Positions 37,555-46,157 of a stretch of DNA of 64,000 bases are shown here, in pieces (within the stretch, counting starts at the first letter, position 1; each line of letters starts with the position of its first letter). Where the stretch lies: the NCBI RefSeq assembly GCF_018860805.1, contig NZ_JAHKQR010000009.1, positions 17,740-81,739 of the forward strand, written 5' to 3'. The stretch comes from Aestuariibacter sp. A3R04. Lineage in GTDB: Bacteria; Pseudomonadota; Gammaproteobacteria; Enterobacterales; Alteromonadaceae. The translations under genes and the position numbers were made by a program. Under the pieces are notes generated by a model. That model did not search any database. It worked only from the letters and a program-made list of their open reading frames with translations, and had not been told where the DNA came from.

Positions 37555-39314
37555 CGCGCTATTCCTTTACTTTCGTCGCTCTGTGTTAACAGGACATGCA
37601 GAAAAACCATTCGACTGGCGTCTTCCTGTGATAATTGCATTTGGCCAATCCCTCTCGTGTGAAGGCCTTTTTCTTCTACGCCTGCCTCAATAAGCGCGCG
37701 CTTCACTGCCTGGGCTCTCGCCTGACTCAATTGCGCATTTTTCACTGCGGAGCCGCTGTTGTCACTAACACCGATAATAAACAAGTCTAAACCCGCACTG
37801 AGTTTGTCGCTTATATTTTGCAGTGTTACATAGCGTTCGGCAATATGTTCAATAGTTGAAAGTGCGGCTGAAGACAATGAGGCTTCATTAGTTTTAAAGT
37901 GTACAGACAATGCTGCTATTTCTGCCATGAGGGTATTGGCTGAGTAGGTTAATGCTTTCTCTTGGTCAATGGCCTGATCGGTGATTACGGATACATTTGT
38001 TGTATCAAGGGGGTAGTTACCGATACCGGGCACTACCCGCAATTCCCGCCGAAACCTGTTCCAATCCTGTGTTGTGATGGAGCCGGACAACACAGGTTCG
38101 GGAGTTTGTTGCAGGTTTAAACTGGCGTAGTTGCTTACCAGTTTGCTGACCCTTGCAGCTATAAGGGATTTGTCTAACGACAGGTACGGTTGTGAATTAA
38201 TTTGCACCTTATCCACATCTATCCCCAGATCCGTCAGCCAATCAGAAGCGCTTACTGAAGCTTCGTCTTTAAGCAGCGACAAGACGATTTTCCCTTTGTC
38301 TATTCTGGTGTCAAGTACTGCGATTCCCGCGGGTGCTGAAGCTTGCTGAATTTCTGACATCAACAGTGAAAGCTGCAAACGGAAGAAACTCAAATATCCG
38401 AGAAAACCAATAGCACAAATTAACAGAATGGCTCCAACGCCAAATCTTTTCTTTTTCTGTTCCGGCTCTCGGCGGGCACTTACCAGACAGTCGTGCAAAA
38501 GGGAGTCTGAGGCGAGAAACGGTTCAGTATTGCCATCGTACTCTAGTAACGGCGTTTGGTAGTAGCGATGAAAGTCTTCTAAAACCACTTGTAATTTACC
38601 GCGCACATCGGGTGGAATTGAACCCGTTACAGCAGCAACTAGTATGGCCTGGGGACCCACTTTTATAATCAGGGTGAAATCGTCCGTACGAATTTCATCG
38701 AGATCGGTGTCGGCCTCTGGGTTTGCTGAACCAAAGGCATCAGCGACAAAATCATTCATGGCAACCAGCATAGAGGAAATCAGATCGCCATCTTTACTGC
38801 GAGAGGGGTCGGAAGCGGCACTATTTAACAAGGTACCGGTTTCTCGGTGAATAATGAAAACCTGGTGTATTTGATACTGATAAATTTTGGTGGCCACATA
38901 ATCGGCATAACTAATGCCAGCCCGCCAGGCTTCAAAGCGCCACTTGATGCTTCTAAAAGAAAAACTGTTTTCAATCAGTGCATTGGTGCGTTCAACAAAT
39001 TCAACCAAAAACGCGGCAACGGCTTTTCGAATTAAAGAACCTACTAACGGATAAAGTACGCCGACGATCTTGTCACTATTCGCTTCAACTGAACGATGCA
39101 ATGATTTTTCAACCAAGGGGACCAACACCCGATTAACCGAACCGTCTCGGGTTTCCCGGTCGTTCAGTGCTTCAGATACCACCTCGGAAACCAGCCCTTT
39201 GGCGTTGCGGCGAACAACATTTTCTATCTGTTTTTCATCGCCGCCAATAATAAGCGTACGCACTGCATCCATAGCCCGAGCGTCAGAATCCTTTTGGTAC
39301 GCAGACGTCTCCAT
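37551..39314 (-). CDS. Transmembrane Roadblock/LC7-like and OmpA-like protein
   Basis: The 587-residue protein appears to link cytosol and cell wall. Residues 1-130 are a helical region. Residues about 145-260 (YQIHQVFIIHRETGTLLNS ... FTLIIKVGPQAILVAAVTG ... VLEDFHRYY) have the alternating pattern of a Roadblock/LC7 fold, which binds small GTPases in other systems. A single membrane helix lies at about 291-311. The periplasmic part ends in an OmpA-like domain (about 465-585) with VSDNSGSAVKNAQLSQARAQAVKRAL, keeping the Asp and Arg that bind peptidoglycan. It overlaps the GTPase gene by 4 nt. The Roadblock assignment is my inference from pattern. Confidence 0.8.
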   Translation of the reverse strand: METSAYQKDSDARAMDAVRTLIIGGDEKQIENVVRRNAKGLVSEVVSEALNDRETRDGSVNRVLVPLVEKSLHRSVEANSDKIVGVLYPLVGSLIRKAVAAFLVEFVERTNALIENSFSFRSIKWRFEAWRAGISYADYVATKIYQYQIHQVFIIHRETGTLLNSAASDPSRSKDGDLISSMLVAMNDFVADAFGSANPEADTDLDEIRTDDFTLIIKVGPQAILVAAVTGSIPPDVRGKLQVVLEDFHRYYQTPLLEYDGNTEPFLASDSLLHDCLVSARREPEQKKKRFGVGAILLICAIGFLGYLSFFRLQLSLLMSEIQQASAPAGIAVLDTRIDKGKIVLSLLKDEASVSASDWLTDLGIDVDKVQINSQPYLSLDKSLIAARVSKLVSNYASLNLQQTPEPVLSGSITTQDWNRFRRELRVVPGIGNYPLDTTNVSVITDQAIDQEKALTYSANTLMAEIAALSVHFKTNEASLSSAALSTIEHIAERYVTLQNISDKLSAGLDLFIIGVSDNSGSAVKNAQLSQARAQAVKRALIEAGVEEKGLHTRGIGQMQLSQEDASRMVFLHVLLTQSDESKGIAR

Positions 39315-39319
39315 GACTG

Positions 39320-39853
39320 TTACGACTGATCAGTGGCGAGGTTGGTAGCCATGGTAGAAAGTAAGCTCGCCAGCGTTTTACGATCGGTTTTGCTGGTGGA
39401 TAACTCGTCGGTAACTTGTTGTAAGCGCGCCAACAATGCCTCATGACGTTGATTAAACAGCGTTTCCATTTCATCCAGCTCTTTGGAGAGTTTAGACGCC
39501 AATTTGCTTGTATCATCCTGGGCGGCGGCTTCGGCAACTTCCAATTCCGATCTGAGGGTATCGTGGAGTCCTTTCAATTCTTCTTCGGCGCGTTGGTGCT
39601 GATGGCTGTCGTCAGAAAGTTGTGCTGAAAGTGTCTTAACGTGCTGATCAAGGGAAGCTGTTAACTGGTTCACGTTATCTTCTAGCTGATGAGATAGCGC
39701 TTTGAATTGTTCATCAAATTTATTTTCTAACCGGCTCAGCTGTTGTTGGAATTCGCGGTTAGTTTGGCCGAATAGTATTTCTCTGAGTTGTCCGATTTCA
39801 GAGTTTTCGTCGGCTATTTCGGGCTGCTCAGCCTTTTTATTTTCTTTTGCCAT
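39320..39853 (-). CDS. Coiled-coil protein of the small-GTPase gene set
   Basis: The 177-residue hydrophilic protein is almost entirely heptad-like coiled coil from about residue 20 (REILFGQTNREFQQQLSRLENKF...) to 170, with no membrane helix or signal. The ATG at 39853 has a strong AGGAGAG site; the longer frame upstream is spurious. It ends 5 nt before the OmpA/Roadblock gene. It may be an adaptor or scaffold for the GTPase module, which is inferred from position only. Confidence 0.78.
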   Translation of the reverse strand: MAKENKKAEQPEIADENSEIGQLREILFGQTNREFQQQLSRLENKFDEQFKALSHQLEDNVNQLTASLDQHVKTLSAQLSDDSHQHQRAEEELKGLHDTLRSELEVAEAAAQDDTSKLASKLSKELDEMETLFNQRHEALLARLQQVTDELSTSKTDRKTLASLLSTMATNLATDQS

Positions 39854-39988
39854 TGTTCTCTCCTGGTGGCAAATAAACACTATCCTGACACGATAAAACA
39901 GGCAATAGGTTAAGTAATTTAAATGTAACCCTAAATTCTGGAGTAATCCAGTGAATAAGCCAACAAAAGTCACAATTGTTCAGTGGGG

Positions 39989-40522
39989 TTAGGAACGGGA
40001 GACCATCGCCTTGCTGAGTGCGATCCATTCATTTTTGTTGCGCGCAATAGTGCGGTTGATCGGCGCAGATGTCACCAAGAAGTGACGCATGTTCATTTTT
40101 TTCAATGAAGACAGGGAATATGCTTCAGGTAAACCAGCAGCGCTCAGGAAGCTTGGAAGCAAAGGGGGGTAGGCGCTTTTCAGAAGCGAGGAATCACTGT
40201 GACTGATCAGCATGAAAGCAACCAGTGCCAAGCGTTCTTGAGCACGCTTTAAACACAGAAATGCAATGCCATTGGCCAGGCTTACTATGCCAATCACGGT
40301 CATGTTTATGGGGGAAAACACAGTGCTGACTCGAGGGTAAGCACTGAGATACGGGTCGTACAAGCTGTCAAAATTAAGCCAGGTATAGCTAAAAACCGCG
40401 AGTAGGGTTACTGTGCTCGCGGCCAATACACCCGCAAGCCAATATTGTCTGGCGGTTTTCCGCTGAAGGGCATCTTCCAATTCAGTCATATCGGCCCGCA
40501 AAGTGATGTGAAAGATGCCCAT
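39989..40522 (-). CDS. Two-helix membrane protein upstream of the small-GTPase set
   Basis: The 177-residue protein has two hydrophobic helices (about residues 28-48 and 75-98) between a charged N-terminus and a basic C-terminal tail. I start at the ATG at 40522, with a GGAGAGA site upstream; the frame extends 10 codons further. It lies 135 nt upstream of the coiled-coil gene on the same strand, so it may head the transcript. I do not recognise the family. Confidence 0.6.
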   Translation of the reverse strand: MGIFHITLRADMTELEDALQRKTARQYWLAGVLAASTVTLLAVFSYTWLNFDSLYDPYLSAYPRVSTVFSPINMTVIGIVSLANGIAFLCLKRAQERLALVAFMLISHSDSSLLKSAYPPLLPSFLSAAGLPEAYSLSSLKKMNMRHFLVTSAPINRTIARNKNEWIALSKAMVSRS

Positions 40523-40911
40523 AGGTATCTCTCCGTTTTTAGTTCTAGCCACATCTTTTTTTCCAATTGCGTGCCGGCCAAAAATAACGCGCTCTAAAAT
40601 TAGTGGTAACGGGGCAATACACCCTGTTACCTGACAATATAATCGTCCACGAGTCCTCTTCTCATATAGCCAGCGGTGAAGCGGCGTTTATAAGCCGAAT
40701 GTCGTGAAGGAAGCCATATCAGTTTGATTCAGACTTCGAGAAAACTATCTTACCTTTGTTTTTTCGCTCAACGGAAGTAGAATGTGCGGTTCGTTCTCCG
40801 CGAAGCCGCTAGTTGATTGAGTAAAACACCACGGAAATGTCACTAATTTTGAAATCGGTAAAAATGCGATGAGATTTACTTTTTTAAATATTAATCAAGG
40901 TTTTAATATCT
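40523..40911. promoter_or_regulatory. Divergent intergenic region before dusA and the GTPase set
   Basis: About 390 nt separate the membrane-protein gene (minus) from dusA (plus). Both transcripts should start here. The last 60 nt before dusA are AT-rich, but I cannot name a clear -35/-10 pair or operator. No gene is apparent. Confidence 0.45.
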
Positions 40912-41928
40912 ATGTCTGACATCTCATTAAATCGTAAATTCTCAGTCGCCCCAATGCTGGATTGGACTGACAGACACTGCCGATATTTCTTGCGTCAATT
41001 GTCGAAAGAGGCGCTGCTTTACACCGAAATGGTTACCACAGGCGCGCTCATTTTCGGAAAAGGTGATTACCTGGTATTTAATGACGAAGAGCACCCGGTG
41101 GCATTGCAGCTTGGCGGCAGTAATGCCTCAGATATGGCCAGATGTGCTGAATTGGCGCAACAGCGCGGGTATGACGAAGTTAATATTAATGTTGGTTGTC
41201 CGTCAGATCGGGTAAAAAATGGCGCTTTTGGCGCATGTTTAATGGCACAACCAGAGGTTGTGGCTGAATGCGTAAGAGAAATGCAAAAGCTGGTGGATAT
41301 ACCAGTGACGGTTAAGTGTCGCATTGGCATTGACGACATGGATGAATACGACGATTTCGCTCGTTTTATAGATATCGTTGCCAACGCTGGCTGTGACACC
41401 TTTATCGTACACGCGAGGAAAGCATGGCTACAGGGGTTGAGCCCGAAAGAAAACAGGGAAATACCACCACTTAATTACCCGCGGGTTTATCAGCTCAAAG
41501 CGACGCATCCCGAGTTGTCTATCAGCATTAACGGGGGCATTACAACTATTCAACAGATGCAGCAGCATTTACAGCACGTAGATGGTGTGATGGTAGGAAG
41601 AGAAGCTTATACCAACCCTTATCTGCTCGCCTCTGTGAGTCAAACATTGTTTGGTTCCCCATTGCCCCTCCCCAGTAGAGCTGAGCTGGTAAATACTATG
41701 CAGGCTTACATTGAAAGACAAACTGATGAATGGTTTAAACCATGGCATGTGGCCAGGCACATGTTGGGACTTTATCAGGGCCAGGCTGGCGGGCGTATCT
41801 GGCGACGCTATTTAAGTCAAAATGGCACAGGCAAGTCTCCCGATCCACATCTATTGCGTAATGCTCTCGAGCAAGTTGAGCAGGCACAGGCAAATGCGGA
41901 AAAATTTGCCAATACGAAGTTTGGCTAA
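40912..41928 (+). CDS. dusA: tRNA-dihydrouridine(20/20a) synthase DusA
   Basis: DusA reduces uridine 20/20a in the tRNA D-loop using FMN and NADPH. The 338-residue protein has the family N-terminus FSVAPMLDWTDRHCRYF, the catalytic-cysteine motif NVGCPSDRVKNGAFGACLM, VKCRIGIDDMDEY, and the DusA-specific HARKAWLQGLSPKENREIPPL. INGGITT and MVGREAYTNPYLL line the FMN site. Confidence 0.95.
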   Translation: MSDISLNRKFSVAPMLDWTDRHCRYFLRQLSKEALLYTEMVTTGALIFGKGDYLVFNDEEHPVALQLGGSNASDMARCAELAQQRGYDEVNINVGCPSDRVKNGAFGACLMAQPEVVAECVREMQKLVDIPVTVKCRIGIDDMDEYDDFARFIDIVANAGCDTFIVHARKAWLQGLSPKENREIPPLNYPRVYQLKATHPELSISINGGITTIQQMQQHLQHVDGVMVGREAYTNPYLLASVSQTLFGSPLPLPSRAELVNTMQAYIERQTDEWFKPWHVARHMLGLYQGQAGGRIWRRYLSQNGTGKSPDPHLLRNALEQVEQAQANAEKFANTKFG

Positions 41929-42124
41929 AATCACACACGGGTTGGTTAATTTAACCATTACTTGGCCTGTTTGTTTTTTGTGCTTTTTCATTATTTTTGC
42001 CGCATGTTATAAAATTATAATTATTTCAATGCGTTAATAAAATTTCTCTGGTTGGCACAGGTTTCGCAATACCTGTATCAAATGCACTTATGCTTTGTTA
42101 ATACGACACTTTACAGAGGAAAAA

Positions 42125-42415
42125 ATGATGAAATTTAAAATGTTAGCTGCAAGTTTGGTATTGTCTTCAACTTTTATTGCATCGTCGGCGATGGCCAACG
42201 AAAGTCCGCTGGAATCTTTTCTGAGTCATATGGTTGAGCGGGCAGTGACAGTGGCTGGAAATGAAATTGAGTCAGGAGTTCGCCAGTCTGTTGTGAATGC
42301 GACTTACCATTTTTCACTGGATAGCGACCAGCAGCGCGGCTCAGTAAGCGTTACAGATATCGCTGATAGCGGCAAAGAGGCACAACCGTCTTCTCAACTT
42401 TCAGAAGATGAGTAA
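42125..42415 (+). CDS. Small secreted protein of unknown function
   Basis: The 96-residue product begins MMKFKMLAASLVLSSTFIASSAMA, a clear signal peptide, leaving a mature chain of about 70 residues with an acidic serine-rich tail (SSQLSEDE). An AGAGGA ribosome-binding site precedes the ATG at 42125; the frame extends 10 codons upstream. I do not recognise the family. It has its own terminator and may be a stand-alone envelope protein. Confidence 0.7.
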   Translation: MMKFKMLAASLVLSSTFIASSAMANESPLESFLSHMVERAVTVAGNEIESGVRQSVVNATYHFSLDSDQQRGSVSVTDIADSGKEAQPSSQLSEDE

Positions 42416-42474
42416 TATGTGGCATACATTCCACACTAGTGGATGTCACCCGCTTAAAATTTATTTTCGAAGTT

Positions 42475-42509
42475 ACAGGCAATCGCAAAGCTGATTGCCT
42501 GTTTTTTTA
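42475..42509 (+). terminator. Rho-independent terminator after the small secreted protein
   Basis: An ACAGGCAATC/GATTGCCTGT stem with loop GCAAAGCT is followed by a run of T. Confidence 0.92.
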
Positions 42510-42846
42510 TCCTATTTGTGTAAAGCTGGTAATTTCAGCCTATCTAACGCTCAGCTCTCCGTCTCGCAATAAATAACGCGCTTTTTTCAGCTAAACGGAT
42601 ATATTCTTTTCACTTATAACTATCTCTGTTGTTGTTTGCAGCATTCTTCTGGTTTATTTAATTATCACCTTTTCTCTGAGCCACCTCATTGGGGAAAAAG
42701 CGAGTAATAAACATATAATTCCCATTGGTCAAAACAACCACTTCTTGTGGCGCATTTAACCACATAGTTGTTTCTTGTATATCTCACTTGGTTCTTACTT
42801 CAAACTTAAATGCAAAAAAAGTTTTAAAATCAATTTGTTATATTTT
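42510..42846 (+). promoter_or_regulatory. Upstream regulatory region of pspA
   Basis: This AT-rich gene-free stretch contains an imperfect dyad AAACAAC (42732-42738) ... GTTGTTT (42767-42773) with an inner CCACTTCTTGTGG hairpin. It sits about 75-115 nt upstream of the sigma-54 site, the distance at which PspF binds in E. coli. It is therefore a candidate enhancer, not proven. Confidence 0.4.
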
Positions 42847-42863
42847 TGGCACGTTGATTGATT
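42846..42863 (+). promoter_or_regulatory. Sigma-54 promoter of pspA
   Basis: TTGGCACGTTGATTGATT matches the -24/-12 consensus (TTGGCACG-N4-TTGCW), with GG and the near-consensus TTGA ten bases apart. It lies about 50 nt before the pspA start. pspA is a sigma-54 gene in E. coli, which fits. Confidence 0.7.
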
Positions 42864-42916
42864 AAGTAATGGTGTAATTGAAAAAAACAGATTAAGTAAA
42901 GTGAAGGAGAGAGAGA

Positions 42917-43588
42917 ATGGGTATGTTTTCACGTATGTCGGATATCGTACAGTCAAACATCAATGCCATGTTGGATAAAGCCGAAGACCCTGAAAAAGTT
43001 ATTCGTCTTATTATCCAGGAAATGGAAGAGACTATGGTTGAAATGCGTTCGGTAGCAGCAAAGTACCTTGCCGAAGAAAAGCACCTCAACCGTCAAGCGA
43101 GCGTCCTGCAAAACGAAATGGATGGCTGGCACGCTAAAGCAGAACTGGCTATGGATAAAGAAAAAGAAAGTCTCGCCAGAGCCGCGTTGGTGCAAAAGAA
43201 GAGTGTTGCAGATAAGTTGATCGGCATTGATGAGCAGAAAGCGCAAATCAGCGAAATGTTGAGCAAAGTACAGGAAGACACCGGCCGTCTTCAGGAAAAA
43301 CTGTCTGAAGCACGCAGTAAGCAAAAGTCCCTGGCATCGAGAAAACACAACGCCAGCGTACGCCTGAAAGTGCGCGCTGTCACTCACAGCTCGCACGTTG
43401 AAAACGCGATGAATCGCTTCGACAGTTACGAGCAACGCATTGAGCATTTGGAAGCTCAGGTCGATGCTTACGATGTCGTTGGTACTCAGTCCGACGGGAC
43501 TTCACTAGAGGCACAGTTCAAAGCCCTGGAAGACAACGACGGGATAGAACAGGAACTCGCGGCGCTGAAAAAAAAGCGCGCTGCCTAA
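42917..43588 (+). CDS. pspA: Phage shock protein A
   Basis: PspA is an ESCRT-III-like membrane-stress protein. It binds damaged inner membrane as oligomers and inhibits the activator PspF. The 223-residue protein is nearly all alpha-helical coiled coil, begins MGMFSRMSDIVQSNINAMLDKAEDPEKVIRLII (amphipathic helix and family start), and has a strong AAGGAGAGAGAG ribosome-binding site. It is led by a sigma-54 promoter. A PspC-like gene follows after 65 nt without pspB. Confidence 0.95.
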   Translation: MGMFSRMSDIVQSNINAMLDKAEDPEKVIRLIIQEMEETMVEMRSVAAKYLAEEKHLNRQASVLQNEMDGWHAKAELAMDKEKESLARAALVQKKSVADKLIGIDEQKAQISEMLSKVQEDTGRLQEKLSEARSKQKSLASRKHNASVRLKVRAVTHSSHVENAMNRFDSYEQRIEHLEAQVDAYDVVGTQSDGTSLEAQFKALEDNDGIEQELAALKKKRAA

Positions 43589-43653
43589 ATTGAATGCTGT
43601 GTTGTTAACAGCGCAGCCTCATGTGACCAATAAATACAGACAGGAGTATTGAC

Positions 43654-43857
43654 ATGAAATTTCCCGAAACTGACAAAAGAATTTACCGCGATCCAACGAA
43701 TGGCATGATCAGTGGGGTTTGTGCAGGACTAGCCAAATACCTGTCTGTTGATGTGATGTGGGTGCGTGTCGCAGCAGTTGCGGCACTGGTGATGGTGAGC
43801 GTTCCTGCACTAATTGCCTATGTAGCCGCCACGTTTTTACTGCCGAGGTGGGTGTAA
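43654..43857 (+). CDS. PspC-domain membrane protein
   Basis: The 67-residue product is one PspC domain: RIYRDPTNGMISGVCAGLAKYLSVDVMWVRVAAVAALVM... with a C-terminal membrane helix pair. It is shorter than E. coli PspC (119 residues) and lacks the leucine-zipper-like tail. Its TAA stop overlaps the next ATG (TAATG). Confidence 0.85.
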   Translation: MKFPETDKRIYRDPTNGMISGVCAGLAKYLSVDVMWVRVAAVAALVMVSVPALIAYVAATFLLPRWV

Positions 43858-44189
43858 TGAAAAATGCACTGGTAGCGATATTCATTGGCGTATTGTTGGC
43901 ATACGCGTTTGGTAATCTGTTTTCCGAATGGTGGGGGATCCACCTGATGATGGGTGATAATATGCTTTCGCCGCTGGAAAACCTGTTTGCCTTTTCCATC
44001 GTAGGTGTTGTGTTTGTGATGGTGGGCCTTATTGTGGCATTGAGCGTGTTCGGCACGATAGCCCTTGCCATATTCGCCTGTATTGCAGCATTGGTGTTTG
44101 CTGGTATTAGTGCCATTTGGCCCGTCGCCCTGGTTTGCGCAGGCTTTTGGATCTACCGCAAAGGTCAGCACTCGCAAATGTCGTCTTAA
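43857..44189 (+). CDS. Small membrane protein of the psp region
   Basis: The 110-residue protein has three or so hydrophobic segments (about residues 4-20, 38-58, 60-98) and a short basic tail (YRKGQHSQMSS). I start at the ATG at 43857, coupled to the PspC-like stop; the open frame runs 33 codons upstream inside the PspC gene. Its function is unknown, but position suggests envelope-stress work. Confidence 0.75.
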   Translation: MKNALVAIFIGVLLAYAFGNLFSEWWGIHLMMGDNMLSPLENLFAFSIVGVVFVMVGLIVALSVFGTIALAIFACIAALVFAGISAIWPVALVCAGFWIYRKGQHSQMSS

Positions 44190-44247
44190 GGGCTATTTAA
44201 CGAGAAAAAACGCAAATAGGGTGCTAACATGCAGGCAAGATCGTTAT

Positions 44248-44271
44248 AAATGAGCGTTTATACGCTCATTT
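44248..44271 (+). terminator. Hairpin between the psp genes and the DUF2333 gene
   Basis: AAATGAGCG-TTTATA-CGCTCATTT forms a 9-bp stem followed by GTTTAT. The weak T run means it may be a partial terminator or attenuator upstream of the DUF2333 gene. Confidence 0.5.
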
Positions 44272-44294
44272 GTTTATAGAGAAGGAAACTGACG

Positions 44295-45293
44295 TTGAGC
44301 ATAAAAGCGAATATAAACACCAAGTCTATCTCGGGTATCATCTTGTTACTCGTATTTATTTTCTGGCTTATCGGTGTGTTCTGGAGTGTAGAACCGGACA
44401 CGTTTGACGTAAAGCAGCGGGTGGCAGCCACAGCGGCAAACCAAACCCACGTTGACATTCCCGGATACACTGTAACGTCGACACTTATTCTGGTGTCAGA
44501 AACGTTACTTGATAAGACCGGTGGTTATCTGTCTAACGATGTAACGCCACCAGGCGTTTTTCTGGACAATATGCCGGCCTGGGAATACGGCGCTTTGGAA
44601 ATGGTTCGCGATTTGTCTTTGGCTATGCGCAAGGACTTTAGCCGCTCTCAGTCTCAGTCTATTGAAAATCCCAACCTGATGAAGGCCCAACCAGAATTCA
44701 ATGTAAATAACAGAAACTGGGCGCTGCCATCTGCGGAATCTTCTTACCGCAAGGGGATTAAGAATTTGCTTCAGTATCGCAATGAACTGGTGGATCCAAC
44801 GTTAGGAGAAAGTCAGTTCTACACGCGTTCTGACAACCTGCGCGATTGGTTAAAACAGGTGGAAAAAAGGCTGGGGAGTTACTCTCAGCGTTTAAGTGCC
44901 AGTGTTGGCTCCGCAAAGGTTAATACTGACCTGGCCGGTCAGCGAAATGCTAAGCAATCCACCCCTGTTGTGTCTGAACGGGTATTAAAAACAAGTTGGT
45001 GGAAGCTCGATGACAATTTTTATGAAGCTAGGGGCGCTACATGGGCCTTGCTGCATTTCCTGAAAGCTGTTGAAATTGAGTTTGCCGATGTTCTGGAAGA
45101 CAAGAACGCCCTTGTTAGTCTTCGACAAATCATCCGTGAACTGGAAGCTACACAACAAACTGTGTGGAGCCCTATGATACTGAACGGTGATGGCTTCGGC
45201 ATGATGGCTAACCACTCACTGGTTATGGCTAATTATATCTCTCGTGCTAATGCAGCACTAATCGAACTGACCGAACTTCTAAATCAAGGATAA
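44295..45293 (+). CDS. DUF2333 family membrane protein
   Basis: The 332-residue protein has one N-terminal membrane helix (about residues 12-32) and a long periplasmic domain with GYTVTSTLILVSETLLDKTGGYLSNDVTPPG and WWKLDDNFYEARGATWALLHFLKAVEIEF, typical of DUF2333. The start is probably TTG, with AAGGAA seven bases upstream. It is followed after 3 nt by the TIGR04219 gene. Its function is unknown. Confidence 0.82.
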   Translation: MSIKANINTKSISGIILLLVFIFWLIGVFWSVEPDTFDVKQRVAATAANQTHVDIPGYTVTSTLILVSETLLDKTGGYLSNDVTPPGVFLDNMPAWEYGALEMVRDLSLAMRKDFSRSQSQSIENPNLMKAQPEFNVNNRNWALPSAESSYRKGIKNLLQYRNELVDPTLGESQFYTRSDNLRDWLKQVEKRLGSYSQRLSASVGSAKVNTDLAGQRNAKQSTPVVSERVLKTSWWKLDDNFYEARGATWALLHFLKAVEIEFADVLEDKNALVSLRQIIRELEATQQTVWSPMILNGDGFGMMANHSLVMANYISRANAALIELTELLNQG

Positions 45294-45296
45294 TTC

Positions 45297-46070
45297 ATGA
45301 AAAAATGCATTTTGGCGGTAGTGACCACGGCCGCTTTATCTGCATCACCGGCTATGGCAGACACCCTTGCCGGACTTTACGTCGGCGCACAGGGTTGGAG
45401 AACCAGTACCTCCGGGGGCTTTGCTGACAACAGTACGTTCTTGGATGGCAGCACGATGGCTGATTTCAATTTCGATAGTCAGGTGAACAATGCGTTTTAT
45501 GCCGCCATTGAACACCCTGTTCCTTTTCTTCCAAATGTGAAGGTGAATTACACCACCCTCGACAGCGACGGAAACACCACACTGCAAAGCACATTTACTT
45601 TTGATGGCGAGTTGTATACCGCAGGTACTAATCTTTACACTGAAACAGAGTTAACCACAACAGACTTTATCCTTTACTACGAGCTGTTTGACAATGATCT
45701 GGTTAGTTTCGATGTAGGTATTAATGGCAGGTATGTTGATGGCACTGTATACGCCATTGACACAAGCAGTAATACCGAGGGCAGCCAGGCTTTCTCTGGT
45801 GTTGTACCCATGGCGTATTCCCGCGTGCAGGTAGGTTTGCCGTTTACCGGTTTAGGTGCCTATGCCGAAGGAAGTTATTTGTCCTTCGACGATCACAAAT
45901 TTAGTGACTATCAAATCGCACTGACTTACTCATTTATTGAAAGTTTGGCGATAGATATGACTATTCAGGCTGGTTATCGCAGTGTAGACATCGATATTGA
46001 AGATCTCGACGATATTTACGCAGACATGACTTTCGATGGCCCTTTTGCGGGTATTGAAATTCACTTCTAA
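45297..46070 (+). CDS. TIGR04219-type outer membrane beta-barrel protein
   Basis: The 257-residue protein has a signal peptide (MKKCILAVVTTAALSASPAMA) and an alternating beta-strand pattern ending in an aromatic residue (GIEIHF), as outer-membrane barrels do. TLAGLYVGAQGWRTSTSGGF and NVKVNYTTLDSDG match the TIGR04219 family. It is co-transcribed with the DUF2333 gene. The transported or bound molecule is unknown. Confidence 0.83.
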   Translation: MKKCILAVVTTAALSASPAMADTLAGLYVGAQGWRTSTSGGFADNSTFLDGSTMADFNFDSQVNNAFYAAIEHPVPFLPNVKVNYTTLDSDGNTTLQSTFTFDGELYTAGTNLYTETELTTTDFILYYELFDNDLVSFDVGINGRYVDGTVYAIDTSSNTEGSQAFSGVVPMAYSRVQVGLPFTGLGAYAEGSYLSFDDHKFSDYQIALTYSFIESLAIDMTIQAGYRSVDIDIEDLDDIYADMTFDGPFAGIEIHF

Positions 46071-46096
46071 ATCCTGCTTCTTTCTCTATATATGAA

Positions 46097-46125
46097 AACC
46101 CGGCACGGTTGTCGCCGGGTTTTTC
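46097..46125 (+). terminator. Rho-independent terminator after the barrel gene
   Basis: An AACCCGGC/GCCGGGTT stem with a 9-nt loop is followed by TTTTC. It closes the DUF2333/barrel transcript. Confidence 0.88.
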
Positions 46126-46157
46126 TTCTCAATTTTTGTCGTTTTAGACATAAATTT

